Notes under the pieces: generated by a model
What the model saw: the letters and a program-made list of their open reading frames with translations, nothing else
Databases searched by the model: none
What the model was told of the DNA's origin: nothing
Translations under genes and position numbers: made by a program
In this document: one piece after another, positions 8,661 through 19,236 of the stretch
Layout: every line of letters begins with the position of its first letter
How positions within the stretch are numbered: position 1 is the first letter of the stretch
Assembly: GCA_015056485.1 (NCBI GenBank)
Contig: SVGD01000003.1
Span: 1 to 64,000, forward strand
DNA: 64,000 nt
Source of the DNA: Clostridiales bacterium
GTDB taxonomy: Bacteria; Bacillota; Clostridia; TANB77; CAG-508
Reading direction: 5' to 3'

Positions 8661-9716
8661 TTAAACCATTAAATTGTCAAACATAAATTGCTCTTGCATT
8701 CTTTTTAATGATTGTTTGATTGTCCTTGCTCTTACTTCTCCTATTCCTTCTACATCATCTAATTTATCTATATCTGCTAACAAAATATGTTGGAAAGATT
8801 TAAATGATTTAACTAAGTTAGTTACTATTGTATTTGGCATTCTTGGAATTTTGTTAAGTATTCTATAACCTCTCGGATATACAGCTACTTCCTCATAATT
8901 ATCAAAGTTTTCATACCCTAATAAATTTGCAATTATTATTGGGTCTATGAATTCATCCTGTGATTTACTATGAATTGTTTGTAATATTTTTTCTGGCATA
9001 GTTCTCTTTCCTGATGCTAGATAGTCTTTTATTATTAATAATTCTTCATTTGGTAAATCATCAACAAGTTCTTCTAATTGCATTTTTACTAGAACACCAT
9101 CGTCTCCCAATTCATATATTGCATCTTGCACTTCTTTAGCAATTCTTATAACCATTTCTGCTCTTTGTATACATGTTACAACATTGTCTAATGTAACAAT
9201 ATCGTTAAATTCATATTCATTTAATATATTAAGTTTTGTATCAAAAACTCTTTTATAATTTTCAAGTGTTTGTAAAGCTTGATTTGCTCTTGTTAATATT
9301 TTTGCTGTATCTTCAATTATATATCTGTTATCACCTTTAAAAACTGTAATTATATTTCTTCTTTGAGAAATACTAATTACTAGTTCTCCTGTTTGTTTTG
9401 CTGTTCTTTCAGCTGTTCTATGTCTTGTACCTGTTTCACTTGTACTAATTTTTGAAGATGGTATGATTTGTGTATTTGCTAACAGTATTTTTTTAGCATC
9501 TTTACTTAAAACTATTGCACCATCCATTTTTGCAAGCTCATATAATCTTGAAGGTGTGTATTCTTCATTAATTTTAAATCCACCATCTATTATATCCATA
9601 ACATCTTTTGTATCACCAATTACAATCAATGCTCCTGTTTTTGCTTTCAAAATATTATCTAGTCCTTCTCTTAATGGAGTTCCTGGAGCTATAATTTTAA
9701 GAATTTCTGTTAACAT
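8661..9716 (-). CDS. disA: DNA integrity scanning diadenylate cyclase DisA
   Basis: Makes c-di-AMP from two ATP and scans DNA for branched structures; in spore formers it delays sporulation on damage. The DAC domain carries DGAIVLSKDAKK and the nucleotide motif GTRHRTAERTAKQTGELVIS. A helical linker follows, then a C-terminal helix-hairpin-helix domain (LDDVEGIGEVRARTIKQSL). At 351 residues it is the usual length. It lies 9 bases downstream of radA, the arrangement common in Bacillota, where RadA and DisA act together at recombination intermediates. Confidence 0.96.
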   Translation of the reverse strand: MLTEILKIIAPGTPLREGLDNILKAKTGALIVIGDTKDVMDIIDGGFKINEEYTPSRLYELAKMDGAIVLSKDAKKILLANTQIIPSSKISTSETGTRHRTAERTAKQTGELVISISQRRNIITVFKGDNRYIIEDTAKILTRANQALQTLENYKRVFDTKLNILNEYEFNDIVTLDNVVTCIQRAEMVIRIAKEVQDAIYELGDDGVLVKMQLEELVDDLPNEELLIIKDYLASGKRTMPEKILQTIHSKSQDEFIDPIIIANLLGYENFDNYEEVAVYPRGYRILNKIPRMPNTIVTNLVKSFKSFQHILLADIDKLDDVEGIGEVRARTIKQSLKRMQEQFMFDNLMV

Positions 9717-9725
9717 TTTTCACCC

Positions 9726-11085
9726 CTACTTCAAACCTAAATATTTCATAGCTTCAACTATGTTTTGCACGCCTATTATATCTAATTTATAGTTTTCTTT
9801 CAAGACTTTTTGATTACTTTTTGGAATTATACAAGTTTTAAATCCTAATTTCTCAGCCTCTTTAATTCGCTTTTCAATCATATTAATACTTCTAACTTCT
9901 CCTGTAAGTCCTACTTCTCCCATTATTACCACATCATTTTTTATGCTCATATTTTTAAAGCTAGAAGCTACTGAAATTACTGCAGCTAAATCTAATGCTG
10001 GCTCATTTATTTTAATTCCTCCAACAATGTTTAAATAAACATCTTGCGAACCTAATGCTAAACCTGCTGATTTTTCTAATACTGCAATCAATAATGTAAG
10101 TCTATTATAATCAAGTCCATTTGCAGTTCTTCTTGGAATTCCAAATACACTTTGTGTAGTTAATGCTTGTAACTCAATCAGTAATGGTCTTGTTCCCTCT
10201 ATACTTGCAGTCACCACTGTTCCTACCGGATTATCTTCTCTATCTGAAAGTAATACTGAAGATGGATTATCGATTTCGAGCATTCCATCACTTTGCATTT
10301 CAAACATTCCTATTTCATTTGTTGAGCCAAATCTGTTTTTTACACCTCTTAGAATTCTATATGCAAAATATCTTTCTCCTTCTAGATATAACACTGTATC
10401 CACCATATGTTCTAAAACTCTTGGTCCTGCAATATTACCATCTTTTGTAACATGTCCTATAATTATTGTTGTAATATCATTTTGTTTACAAATTTTCATT
10501 ATTCTTGATGTTATTTCTCTTACCTGACTAACACTTCCTGCTGTTGAAGTAATATCCTCAGAATACATAGTTTGCATCGAATCTATTATTACTAGTTTAG
10601 GCTCAACATTTATAATTGCATCCTCTATTGTATCGATATTTGTTTCACCTAAAAACATAATATCATCATTATTTATTTTCAATCTATCTGCTCTTAATTT
10701 AATTTGTTCTGCAGACTCTTCTCCTGAAACATATAAAGCTTTACCTTCACCTTTAACCTTATCACAAAGTTGTAAAATCAGAGTAGATTTACCAATTCCA
10801 GGTTCTCCACCTAGCAAAGTTAAAGAACCTTTTACAAGACCTCCACCTAAAACTCTATCCAATTCAGCAAATCCTGTACTAGTTCTTAATACATCTTGTC
10901 CTTTAACATCATTTAATAATGTAGGTTTAGCTGATTTTTTTTCTTTATTATTTGATTTATTACTATTGCTTACTTTCTCTTCATAGCAAGTATTCCATTC
11001 ATTACAACCGCGGACATCTTCCAAACCATTTTGGAGACTCATTTCCACAATTACTGCATACAAAAACTGTTTTCTGTTTTGCCAT
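9726..11085 (-). CDS. radA: DNA repair protein RadA/Sms, needs a +1 shift at CGG
   Basis: Branch-migration ATPase in recombination. The first 25 codons from ATG 11085 (MAKQKTVFVCSNCGNESPKW...) give the first part of the zinc finger. Codon 26 is CGG, and the zero frame stops two codons later. Skipping the C (11010) gives GGT TGT, i.e. CPGCNEWNTC, which restores the fourth Cys ligand and joins the remaining 427 residues: Walker A GGEPGIGKSTLI, the RadA motif KNRFGSTNEIG and the Lon-like C-terminal domain. Total 452 residues, the normal family length. Without the shift a start inside the zinc finger would be needed, with no good ribosome site. Either a recoded gene or a one-base sequence error. 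Confidence 0.9.
11008..11010 (-). other. Putative +1 frameshift codon CGG in radA
   Basis: Minus-strand context TGT CCG CGG TTG TAA. Reading TGT CCG (C) GGT TGT restores CPGC of the zinc finger. The zero-frame stop is two codons after CGG. Confidence 0.75.
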
Positions 11086-11198
11086 AAAACTCACCTTAAA
11101 CCTCTCTATATAAATTGCCCTAAATTTGATTCATTTGCCATCTAAATATTATCATAAATAATATCACATATTCAACTAATTTTTTAACAATTTGTCAA

Positions 11199-11262
11199 TT
11201 GTGTCAGTGGGGACGGGGCATTTTGACATTAATGTCAAAATGCCCCGTCCCCACTGACACAA
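11199..11262. repeat. REP-2 perfect palindrome, 2 x 32 bases
   Basis: Perfect inverted repeat without a loop. The arm starts TTGTGTCAGTGGGGACGGGG. It shares the core AGTGGGGACG with the palindrome at 19971 and the ends of the transposon at 41.5-42.4 kb (AATGGGGACG there). It lies between the GH15 stop and radA and could also terminate transcription. Confidence 0.85.
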
Positions 11263-11266
11263 GTTT

Positions 11267-13162
11267 TTACATTTTTCCTTTTTCTATTAATTTTTGTAAT
11301 ACTATTATAAACATTGCATGTGACCAACCTAATCCTATTATCCATGCCGGTTGCATTTTTTCATTGTTGATTTGTTCTGCTAAAAATCCATGTTGTCCAC
11401 TGCTTTTTAATACAAAGTTAAAGCATTCTTTTGCTTTTTTATATTCTTCTGTTTCTATGTAATAGTTTGCCATCCATAATGTTGCAATTACCCATGGATT
11501 TCCTCCCATGTAATGATCATTTTCAAATCTTTGATATCCACCTGTATAAGTTCTTAATGTCAAGTTAATTCTTTCTACTGTATTAAGCATTTTCTTTTCT
11601 TTTGGTTTCAATACATTAAATGGTGTTACTGCTCCTAATAGACTTATATCTATTTTTTTGTCATCTAAATTTCTTACAAAACTTTTTTGTTTGTCATCAT
11701 AAAAGTTTTTCAAAATGAATTCTTTTATTTTTACCATGTCTTTTCTAAGTTGTTCAGTTTCATTATGTACTTTTTCTTGCTTTACTCTATTCTTTACAAA
11801 CTCTTCTTTTAATTCTTCATAAATGTTTATCATCGCTTCATATGCTGCAAAAATACTTGACATAGAATATAAATGAGTTCCTTCATACATTTCCCATAGA
11901 TCATAACTTAGTTGCATTTTATGTTCTTCTTCAATAACATCTTTCACATACTTTTGTAAAAAATTTATTGCTTTTTCACACATTTTTAAATTATCTTTTA
12001 AGAATTTCTTATCTTGAGTTACTTTAAAATGGTCATATACTCCATATACTACACTTGCTGTTTCGTCTATTTGATATCCCCAACATGGTGCTAATTTTCC
12101 ATCTGTATAAAAACGTTGTTCCCACATACCATTTCTACTTTGTGTATGTTTACAAAATACTTTATAAAATTTTTCAACTTCTTTTTTCATGTTTAAAATA
12201 TCCATTGCTTTTGTAATAAAAACAGCATCTCTTGGCCAGCAATATGTATATCTTCCGCATTGTGTTAACTTCTCATCTGCTTCTACTGCAGCAGAAATTC
12301 CTCCAGTTTCATAATTTACTAATAATGGATATAATAAAATTGTCCTTTCATATATATCCATTATTTTATTTTTACTTGGTGAGTCTGGAATTTTTAGTTC
12401 TAATTTTTGATGGTCTTTTAAATATTTTTTCCAGTATTTTCTTGTATTATCTATTTCATCTCTAAAATCAATTTTCTTTATTCTTTCTATTTCTTTATCT
12501 ATTCCATCTAATCCAGTTTTGTTTTCATCAATATATATGAATATTTCAATTTCTTTTTCCTCATTTGGCTTCAATATTTCTAAATCATATTGTATGCTAG
12601 AATCACTAGACATACCTACATAATCTTTATCCCATATGTTACCTTCAGAAATTTTTGCAGAAGTATTATTTATTTGTGATGAACTTATTTTATTTTTTGA
12701 AAAAGTACACAATGTATAATCATGCATGTATTGTAACAAATAATCATTTTTACAATATCCACTTACTTGATTATTATCTGATGAAATTAGTTTTGAATGT
12801 ACCAAAAAATTTAAATTTAAATCTATATTATTTTCATTTATAAATTTATATTTTTTTACTAATACATTTTCTTTTATACATACAAAATCTGTTTGAATTA
12901 TTTTTAATTTAAAATATGTATTAACAATTTCTGTATTTAAGATATTTGTTCCTTTTTCATAATATTGATTATATAAATTGTTAATATCATCATGTAAATA
13001 AATAATTCCTGAATCATTTATTTTTATACCTACATGAAAATAATCTATAAATTGTCTATAATCTGTTGTAGGATATAAAACTCTTAAAAGTTCTCCTTTT
13101 TTTGTATAACTTACTGTCATCTTTTGATTTCCAATTATTGCATCATTAAAATATTTTTCCAT
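11267..13162 (-). CDS. Glycoside hydrolase family 15 (glucoamylase-like)
   Basis: 631-residue glycosidase predicted to release glucose from alpha-glucans or trehalose-like substrates. The N-terminal ~240 residues form a beta-rich domain; the (alpha/alpha)6 catalytic domain follows. It has the family signature CGRYTYCWPRDAVFITKAMD, then GMWEQRFYTDGKLAPCWGYQ with a likely acid/base glutamate region, and SLLGAVTPFNVL. No signal peptide is visible, so it is probably intracellular and may act on glycogen-type stores. It lies 15 bases downstream of the MBL hydrolase, in an apparent operon. Confidence 0.9.
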   Translation of the reverse strand: MEKYFNDAIIGNQKMTVSYTKKGELLRVLYPTTDYRQFIDYFHVGIKINDSGIIYLHDDINNLYNQYYEKGTNILNTEIVNTYFKLKIIQTDFVCIKENVLVKKYKFINENNIDLNLNFLVHSKLISSDNNQVSGYCKNDYLLQYMHDYTLCTFSKNKISSSQINNTSAKISEGNIWDKDYVGMSSDSSIQYDLEILKPNEEKEIEIFIYIDENKTGLDGIDKEIERIKKIDFRDEIDNTRKYWKKYLKDHQKLELKIPDSPSKNKIMDIYERTILLYPLLVNYETGGISAAVEADEKLTQCGRYTYCWPRDAVFITKAMDILNMKKEVEKFYKVFCKHTQSRNGMWEQRFYTDGKLAPCWGYQIDETASVVYGVYDHFKVTQDKKFLKDNLKMCEKAINFLQKYVKDVIEEEHKMQLSYDLWEMYEGTHLYSMSSIFAAYEAMINIYEELKEEFVKNRVKQEKVHNETEQLRKDMVKIKEFILKNFYDDKQKSFVRNLDDKKIDISLLGAVTPFNVLKPKEKKMLNTVERINLTLRTYTGGYQRFENDHYMGGNPWVIATLWMANYYIETEEYKKAKECFNFVLKSSGQHGFLAEQINNEKMQPAWIIGLGWSHAMFIIVLQKLIEKGKM

Positions 13163-13177
13163 TTGTTTCTCCTTAAT

Positions 13178-14825
13178 TTATATAGAAATAATTTTCACTA
13201 TTTGTTGTTCTAATTCTTTTATTTTGTTATTTATCATAGCTATTTCTTCATCTTTTTTGTCTTCATTAAATATGTCGTCTTTAATAATATCTCCCATTTC
13301 TTCTAACTCTTCTTTTAAAGTAGCTAATCTATCAATTACTTCTAATCTTAAATATCTATGTTTGTTTTCTGAATTATATCTGTATACTACATTTAAATTA
13401 TCATTTAACTCATACACTTCACCATAATCTGGTATAGTAACAGGTATTTTTGTTTCTTCCAAAATTTTTTCTTTTAATGCCTTTTGAGCCTCAAATTCTC
13501 CATGTACTAAAAAGATATGTTTTGGTTTAAATCTGAATGAATATATAAAGTTCATTAACCATTCTTGGTCTGCATGCCCTGAATAGCTTTCTATATATTC
13601 TACTCTTGCATTAACAGCAACTTCTTCTCCAAATATTTTTACTTTTTCGTCTCCTCTTACTATTTTAGACCCTAATGTGCCTTCTGCTTGATATCCTACA
13701 AATAAAATTGTATTATTTGAATTCCATAAATTATGCTTTAAGTGATGTTTTATTCTTCCTACTTCACACATTCCACTAGCAGAAATTATAATAGACGGTA
13801 TTGTACTTTCATTTAAAGCTTTTGATTCATCTGCTGTTTGTGTAAATTTAAGTCCTGGAAATTCTAATGGGTTATCTCCTCTTTCGATTTCATTTCTTAC
13901 TTCTTCATCGAATAAATAAGTATTCTTCTTAAATATTTCTGTAGCAGAAATTGCTAGAGGACTATCTACATATACCGGCGCACTCATCAATTTTTTATAT
14001 TTTTTCATAAAAGCTTTATCATCAGTATTTTCTTTTATTTTATTAATTTCATATAATATTTCTTGTGTTCTTCCTACTGCAAATGAAGGAATTATTACAT
14101 TTCCACCTCTATCTAGAGTGTCTGATACTATATTTAGAAAAGCTTCTGCTCTATTCTCATCACTTACATGAAATCTATTTCCATATGTAGATTCCATAAT
14201 TAGATAATCTGCACTTTCAATCATTGTAGGAGAATCTAATAAAGGTAAATCTGCATTTCCTAAATCTCCAGTAAAAACAGCTTTTTCCTCTTTTCCATTT
14301 TCATTAACCCAGATTTCTATAATACTAGAACCGTAGCATATGTCCTGCATCATTAAATCTAACATGTATTTCTGGACTTAATTCTATTATCTCATCATAA
14401 TTTATAGGTTTAAATATTTCCAAACTGTCTATTGCTTGTTGTGCAGTATAAAGTGGTTCTAGTGTTTTTTTACCAGACCTTTCTCTTTTTTTATTTTGCC
14501 ATTCATTTTCCATCTCTTGAATATGTCCACTATCTGGTAGCATAATTGAACATAAATCACATGTTGCTTTTGTTGCAATAACAGGATTTCTATACCCATC
14601 CACATATAATTTAGGTATTCTACCAGAATGGTCTATATGTGCATGTGTTAATAGCACATAATCTATATTTCGTACGTCAAATGGAAATTCAGCATAATTT
14701 TCTCTTTCTTCTTTTGCCTTACCTTGATATAGACCACAATCAATTAATATTCTTTTACCAGCACCTTCTAACAAGAAATTAGAACCAGTAACAGTTCTTG
14801 TTGCTCCTAGAAATGAAATATTCAT
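13178..14825 (-). CDS. MBL-fold beta-CASP hydrolase, needs a +1 shift at CGG
   Basis: Metallo-beta-lactamase fold with a beta-CASP insertion, the CPSF/RNase-like group that cuts RNA. From ATG 14825: MNISFLGATRTVTGSNFLLE, metal motif LTHAHIDHSGRIPKL, then NDAGHML at codon 164. Codon 165 is CGG, and the zero frame stops after one more codon. Skipping the C gives GGT TCT AGT, i.e. GHMLGSSIIEIW, the family's His-x-Leu-Gly-Ser motif. It then continues through FTGDLGN, the beta-CASP part (NVIIPSFAVGRTQEILYEI), YSGHADQEWLMNF and the HGE motif, to a coiled tail. Restored length is 548 residues, normal for the family. Confidence 0.88.
14331..14333 (-). other. Putative +1 frameshift codon CGG in the MBL hydrolase
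   Basis: Minus-strand context ATG CTA CGG TTC TAG. Reading CTA (C) GGT TCT restores LGSS at the metal site. The zero-frame stop is two codons after CGG. Confidence 0.75.
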
Positions 14826-14846
14826 ATTGTTTCCTCCTCTTTTGTA

Positions 14847-16364
14847 TTATATAAACAATTTAATCTTTTTATTATATTTTACATTTAAATCTTCAAATTT
14901 ATCATATTCAATGCATTTATTTAGATTTTCATCTTCATAAATATTTAAAATTATTTTTTCATTTTTCTTTTTAAATTCTAAAATAATATCCTCTAAATCA
15001 ATCATGTTTGTATTAAATATTTCTTCCATAATCCTATAATTTTCTTCTATCGTATTACTTATTATATTTAATACCTTAAAATTACATGCTATTGTTAATA
15101 ATTTTTTTTCAACATTTTCTATATATTTTTTTAGTTCTTTGATATCTTTTATTTTTTCATGTTCATTTAAATATATTTCCTTGTAATATCTTAACTTGTA
15201 TATCATATCATAAATTTCTTTTTTTGTTTCTATTTTTCCAATTCTTTCTGAAAAAAATTTTAAGATTTCCTTTTGTAAATCTATTAAAAAATTCCTTTGA
15301 GTAGTTAAATCTTCAATACTAGAAAATATTTCAATTGAATCTTTAAAAAATTCTTTTTTTTCAACAAAAACAGCTGGCTTCATAGCTTGGCTATACTCAT
15401 CAATCTCTTTTATTAGCTTATTTCTTTGTGCTTGTTTAATTTCTACAAAATCACTAAGACTAAATATTTTGTTATTATCATCCAATTCTTTATTTACTTT
15501 TATAAATTCATCTTTTAGTTCGTTTAAATTGCTTAATAAATTATCTATTTTCTTTATTAATTTAGTATTATTTTTTTTCTTCTCTGCTAAATTTTCTAAA
15601 TAAATTTTTTTGTCTTCCATATTTGACAATTCTTCTTTGAATTTTTTTATTTTTATATCAATTTCTTTTTTGAAATCAGATTCAACTGTAACATATTCTT
15701 GTACTAAGATTTTACATATTAGCTTGTAAATTTTTTTATCAATATTTTTTTCTATTCCACCAAAATATCCATTATTATTTAGCCACTTATTTAATTTATT
15801 TTCTCCCAAAATAATTGAAAAATTTTGATAAATTAAATTATAAATATAATTATCAATATCATTTCTTTCTATATTCCATGACCATCCGTCGAAATCTCTG
15901 ATTATTTCAGCTTTGCTAATCCATAACCCTTCATTCATCGCTTTTTCTATTACTTTGTCAATTATTTTCAAACTAGTTTTTACTTTATATTTAGGTTGCT
16001 GCAAATTACACAATCCATAATAAATAGATTTTTCATTTTGGTAAGCAATTATTTTCTTTTCTTCATATATTGCAATAAATTTTTTATCTTTTAAAATAGT
16101 TTCTTCTTTTATTTTTGGTTTTATTAATTCTATGACATTACAATCATTTTCTATAGTTTTTAAAAGTTGCTCTAATTCCTCTTTTTTTGTTTTTTCAATT
16201 GATTTTATTTTTTTATAATCATCATATGCATTTTCTATTTTATAAAACATGCTTAAAAGAAGGTTTTTTGCGTCCTCCGAAAAAGCCTTCTTTTCTATAA
16301 TTTTCTCTAGCTCATTATTATAATCTTTAATATTAAATTTGGAAAAAATTTCTTCCTTTCCCAA
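14847..16364 (-). CDS. Coiled-coil protein of unknown function
   Basis: 505 residues, very rich in Lys, Glu, Ile and Asn, with long heptad-like stretches (around residues 220-310 and 390-480) and no membrane segment or signal. It has a short non-coiled section with Trp (SKAEIIRDFDGWSWNIER). I do not recognise a family. It is placed between ftsK (39 bases upstream) and the MBL hydrolase (21 bases downstream) and is probably co-transcribed. A structural or scaffolding role is possible but not shown. Confidence 0.7.
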   Translation of the reverse strand: MGKEEIFSKFNIKDYNNELEKIIEKKAFSEDAKNLLLSMFYKIENAYDDYKKIKSIEKTKKEELEQLLKTIENDCNVIELIKPKIKEETILKDKKFIAIYEEKKIIAYQNEKSIYYGLCNLQQPKYKVKTSLKIIDKVIEKAMNEGLWISKAEIIRDFDGWSWNIERNDIDNYIYNLIYQNFSIILGENKLNKWLNNNGYFGGIEKNIDKKIYKLICKILVQEYVTVESDFKKEIDIKIKKFKEELSNMEDKKIYLENLAEKKKNNTKLIKKIDNLLSNLNELKDEFIKVNKELDDNNKIFSLSDFVEIKQAQRNKLIKEIDEYSQAMKPAVFVEKKEFFKDSIEIFSSIEDLTTQRNFLIDLQKEILKFFSERIGKIETKKEIYDMIYKLRYYKEIYLNEHEKIKDIKELKKYIENVEKKLLTIACNFKVLNIISNTIEENYRIMEEIFNTNMIDLEDIILEFKKKNEKIILNIYEDENLNKCIEYDKFEDLNVKYNKKIKLFI

Positions 16365-16403
16365 AATTCTCCTTCTTTCTTTTGTAATATCTCCAATTAG
16401 TAA

Positions 16404-18686
16404 CTACCCTTCTGATGAACTTTCTTCTGATGTCCTTGAAGTTTTTAACTCTTGCCATTGTTCTTTTGTTACTAAAACTTGTCTTGGTTTACTTCCTTCA
16501 TACCCTGAAATTATACCTCTTGCTTCCATTTGGTCTATAATTCTTCCAGCTCTTGCGTATCCAACTTTAAAACGTCTTTGGATAAATGAAGCTGAAGCTT
16601 GTCCCAAATCAACAACAGCTTCTATTGCTTCCATTAAAAATGGGTCTGTTTCATCATCGTCTTCATCTATTTCTTTATCAGTAGTATTAACTCTTTCTAT
16701 TTTTTCCAATATATCTTCACTATATGTAGGTCCACCATTTTCTTTTAAGAAAGTTACTATTTTCTCAACTTCGCCATCTGATATAAATGCTCCTTGAATT
16801 CTTTGCGGTTTTAATACTCCTGTTGGAAAGAATAACATATCTCCTTTCCCTAAAAGCTTCTCAGCTCCAACAGAATCTAATATTGTTCTTGAATCTACAC
16901 CTGAAGTTACTGCAAAAGAAATTCTACTTGCAATATTCGCTTTGATTATACCTGTAATTACATCTACTGAAGGCCTTTGTGTAGCTATAACTAAATGCAT
17001 TCCTGCAGCTCTAGCCATTTGAGCTAATCTACAAATTGCATCTTCAACATCATTTTTTGCAACCATCATTAAATCTGCAAGCTCGTCAATAATAATTACT
17101 ATTTGTGGTAATTTTCCTTCTGCCCCTTCTTTTTCTAATGCTTCATTATACCCCGCTATATCTCTTACAGATTTTTGCGCAAATAAATTATATCTGTTTA
17201 CCATTTCTTGAACAGCCCATGCTAATGCTCCTGCAGCTTTTTTAGGATCCGTTACAACTGGAATTAATAAATGAGGAATTCCATTATAAACTGATAATTC
17301 TACAACTTTAGGGTCAACCATAACAAGTTTTACTTCGCTTGGTTTTGCCTTATATATAATACTTGTAATTAATGTATTTATACAAACACTCTTTCCTGAA
17401 CCTGTACTTCCTGCTATTAAAACGTGAGGCATTTTTGCAATATCTGTTACAACAGGTTCACCTGCAGCATCTTTTCCTAAAGCAAACGAGATTTTAGATT
17501 TTGCATTTTTAAATGCATCACTTGCAATAATATCTTTTAATGCAACAACCTCTTTTTGTTTGTTTGGAATTTCTATACCAACAGCTTGTTTTCCTGGTAT
17601 TGGAGCTTCAATTCTTATTGTTTCTGCAGCTAAATTTAATGCAATATCATCAGCTAGATTAGCAATTTTATTTACTCTTACACCTTCTGCAGGTTTTAAT
17701 TCATATCTAGTAATTGTTGGTCCCACTGAAACATCTTCTACTTTTGCAGAAACTCCAAAATTATATAATGTTCTTTGTAACTTATTTGCAGTTTCAGTAA
17801 CTAATTTTTTTCCACCTCTTGAGTTTGAACCTTGTCCATCTTTCAAAAAATTCATAGGAGGAAATTCATAATTTTCATCTTCTACAGTCAATGCATGTTC
17901 TAAAACTAAAACCTGTTTTGATTTATCTTCTTTTACTTCCTCTTGTTCTTTAAATAATGATGATTCACTAGCCATTTTTATATTAATTTGGTCTTCTAAT
18001 ACTTTATCGTCTATTTTATCTTCTATAATTTCTTCATATTTTTTATCATGTTTCTTTATTTTTTCAGTCTTTTCTTTTTTCTTATCTTCTTTTTCTTCTT
18101 TATAATGTTCTTTATAAGATTCTCTTCTATTTTCTTTGTTTTCTTTAATCTCTTCTAATTTTTGTTTTAAAATTTCTGCTGGACTTATACCTAAAATAAA
18201 TATTAATGTTATTATTGATATTCCTATACATAATATAATTGTTCCAACTTTTTCAATTAATGCAATTAAAGGTATTGCAAATATAACTCCAACTGCACCT
18301 CCACCAATATTATTTGTGCCTTGTTCATATGCATAAACTATTGATTGTTGATATCCATCTGGCAATACTAATCCTGAAGTCATAATTTGAAATACTGTTA
18401 TTATTACAGATATACAAATCAATAAAATTATATAAGGAACAAGCTTTTTCTTAATTCCCTGACTACCTTCTCCATAAGCTACATATAATGCAATAATAAA
18501 AGTTCCAATAGGTACAATATATTTAATCCATCCAATTATTCCACCTAATATTGGACTTAAATGCTCACCTATATAACCAGTTCTTGCATATATTAAAATT
18601 CCCAATAAAATACTTATAATTATTAAAGAAACTACTTGTAAATCTATATTATGACTTTTCTTTTTACTTCTTCTTCCTCTTGCCAT
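16404..18686 (-). CDS. ftsK: FtsK/SpoIIIE family DNA translocase
   Basis: Membrane-anchored hexameric pump that moves chromosomal DNA through the closing septum; in spore formers the SpoIIIE role is packing the forespore. 760 residues: four N-terminal membrane helices (residues ~20-165), a charged Lys/Glu linker (~165-260), alpha/beta motor with Walker [17 protein letters not shown] and Walker [16 protein letters not shown], then a C-terminal winged-helix gamma domain ([18 protein letters not shown]) that reads orientation sequences. ATG at 18686. It is the first gene of a run including the coiled-coil protein and the MBL hydrolase. Confidence 0.95.
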   Translation of the reverse strand: MARGRRSKKKSHNIDLQVVSLIIISILLGILIYARTGYIGEHLSPILGGIIGWIKYIVPIGTFIIALYVAYGEGSQGIKKKLVPYIILLICISVIITVFQIMTSGLVLPDGYQQSIVYAYEQGTNNIGGGAVGVIFAIPLIALIEKVGTIILCIGISIITLIFILGISPAEILKQKLEEIKENKENRRESYKEHYKEEKEDKKKEKTEKIKKHDKKYEEIIEDKIDDKVLEDQINIKMASESSLFKEQEEVKEDKSKQVLVLEHALTVEDENYEFPPMNFLKDGQGSNSRGGKKLVTETANKLQRTLYNFGVSAKVEDVSVGPTITRYELKPAEGVRVNKIANLADDIALNLAAETIRIEAPIPGKQAVGIEIPNKQKEVVALKDIIASDAFKNAKSKISFALGKDAAGEPVVTDIAKMPHVLIAGSTGSGKSVCINTLITSIIYKAKPSEVKLVMVDPKVVELSVYNGIPHLLIPVVTDPKKAAGALAWAVQEMVNRYNLFAQKSVRDIAGYNEALEKEGAEGKLPQIVIIIDELADLMMVAKNDVEDAICRLAQMARAAGMHLVIATQRPSVDVITGIIKANIASRISFAVTSGVDSRTILDSVGAEKLLGKGDMLFFPTGVLKPQRIQGAFISDGEVEKIVTFLKENGGPTYSEDILEKIERVNTTDKEIDEDDDETDPFLMEAIEAVVDLGQASASFIQRRFKVGYARAGRIIDQMEARGIISGYEGSKPRQVLVTKEQWQELKTSRTSEESSSEG

Positions 18687-18706
18687 TTGTTTTCTCCTTC
18701 TACAAT

Positions 18707-18765
18707 AAAAAAATCAGAATTAGGAAATCAATATTTTTATTTATGACCCCCATAATTCTGACTTC
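18707..18765 (-). terminator. Terminator between the 18.8 kb gene and ftsK
   Basis: Minus-strand stem AGTCAGAATTA/TAATTCTGATT with a long AT-rich loop and a following T run. Confidence 0.55.
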
Positions 18766-18769
18766 CAAC

Positions 18770-19228
18770 TTATTTTAATTCTTTTCTGTTGTTTTCAATT
18801 GTTTTCATTGCTTCATTCATTGTTGTATAAACATTATTTATTGCTGTTTCAATATTTGCTAATATACTGTCTGCATATTCTTTTGTTCCTTTTGTAATTT
18901 CTCTAGACATTTCATTAGCAGTTTCAATTATTTCAGATTTTTGTTCATATGCTTTCCTTGTAATTTCATGTTCATCAATCATAGCTATTATTCTATTTTC
19001 AGCTTCTTTCACAATTCCATCAGCTTCTTTTTGAGCTTCTTGTAAAATACGTCCTCTTTCTTCTTTTACCCATTTAGCTTGTTTCAATTCGTCAGGAAGT
19101 TTTAATCTGATTTCTTTGATTATCTCTAATACTTCATCTTTATCAACAATTCCTTTTTCTGTAAAAGGTATACTTTTACTTCTTTCCATAATATCTTCTA
19201 ATGTTTCTAATAATGTAAAAATTTCCAT
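18770..19228 (-). CDS. Short helical protein downstream of rsmD
   Basis: 152 residues, mostly helix. The central segment (ERGRILQEAQKEADGIVKEA, then ENRIIAMIDE) resembles the stalk of ATP-synthase subunit b or DivIVA-like proteins, which explains the common vague ATPase label for such genes beside rsmD. No membrane helix or nucleotide motif is present, so I would not call it an ATPase. ATG at 19228 with AAGGGG upstream; it starts 8 bases after rsmD and is almost certainly co-transcribed. Confidence 0.7.
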   Translation of the reverse strand: MEIFTLLETLEDIMERSKSIPFTEKGIVDKDEVLEIIKEIRLKLPDELKQAKWVKEERGRILQEAQKEADGIVKEAENRIIAMIDEHEITRKAYEQKSEIIETANEMSREITKGTKEYADSILANIETAINNVYTTMNEAMKTIENNRKELK

Positions 19229-19236
19229 TTTTTTAT

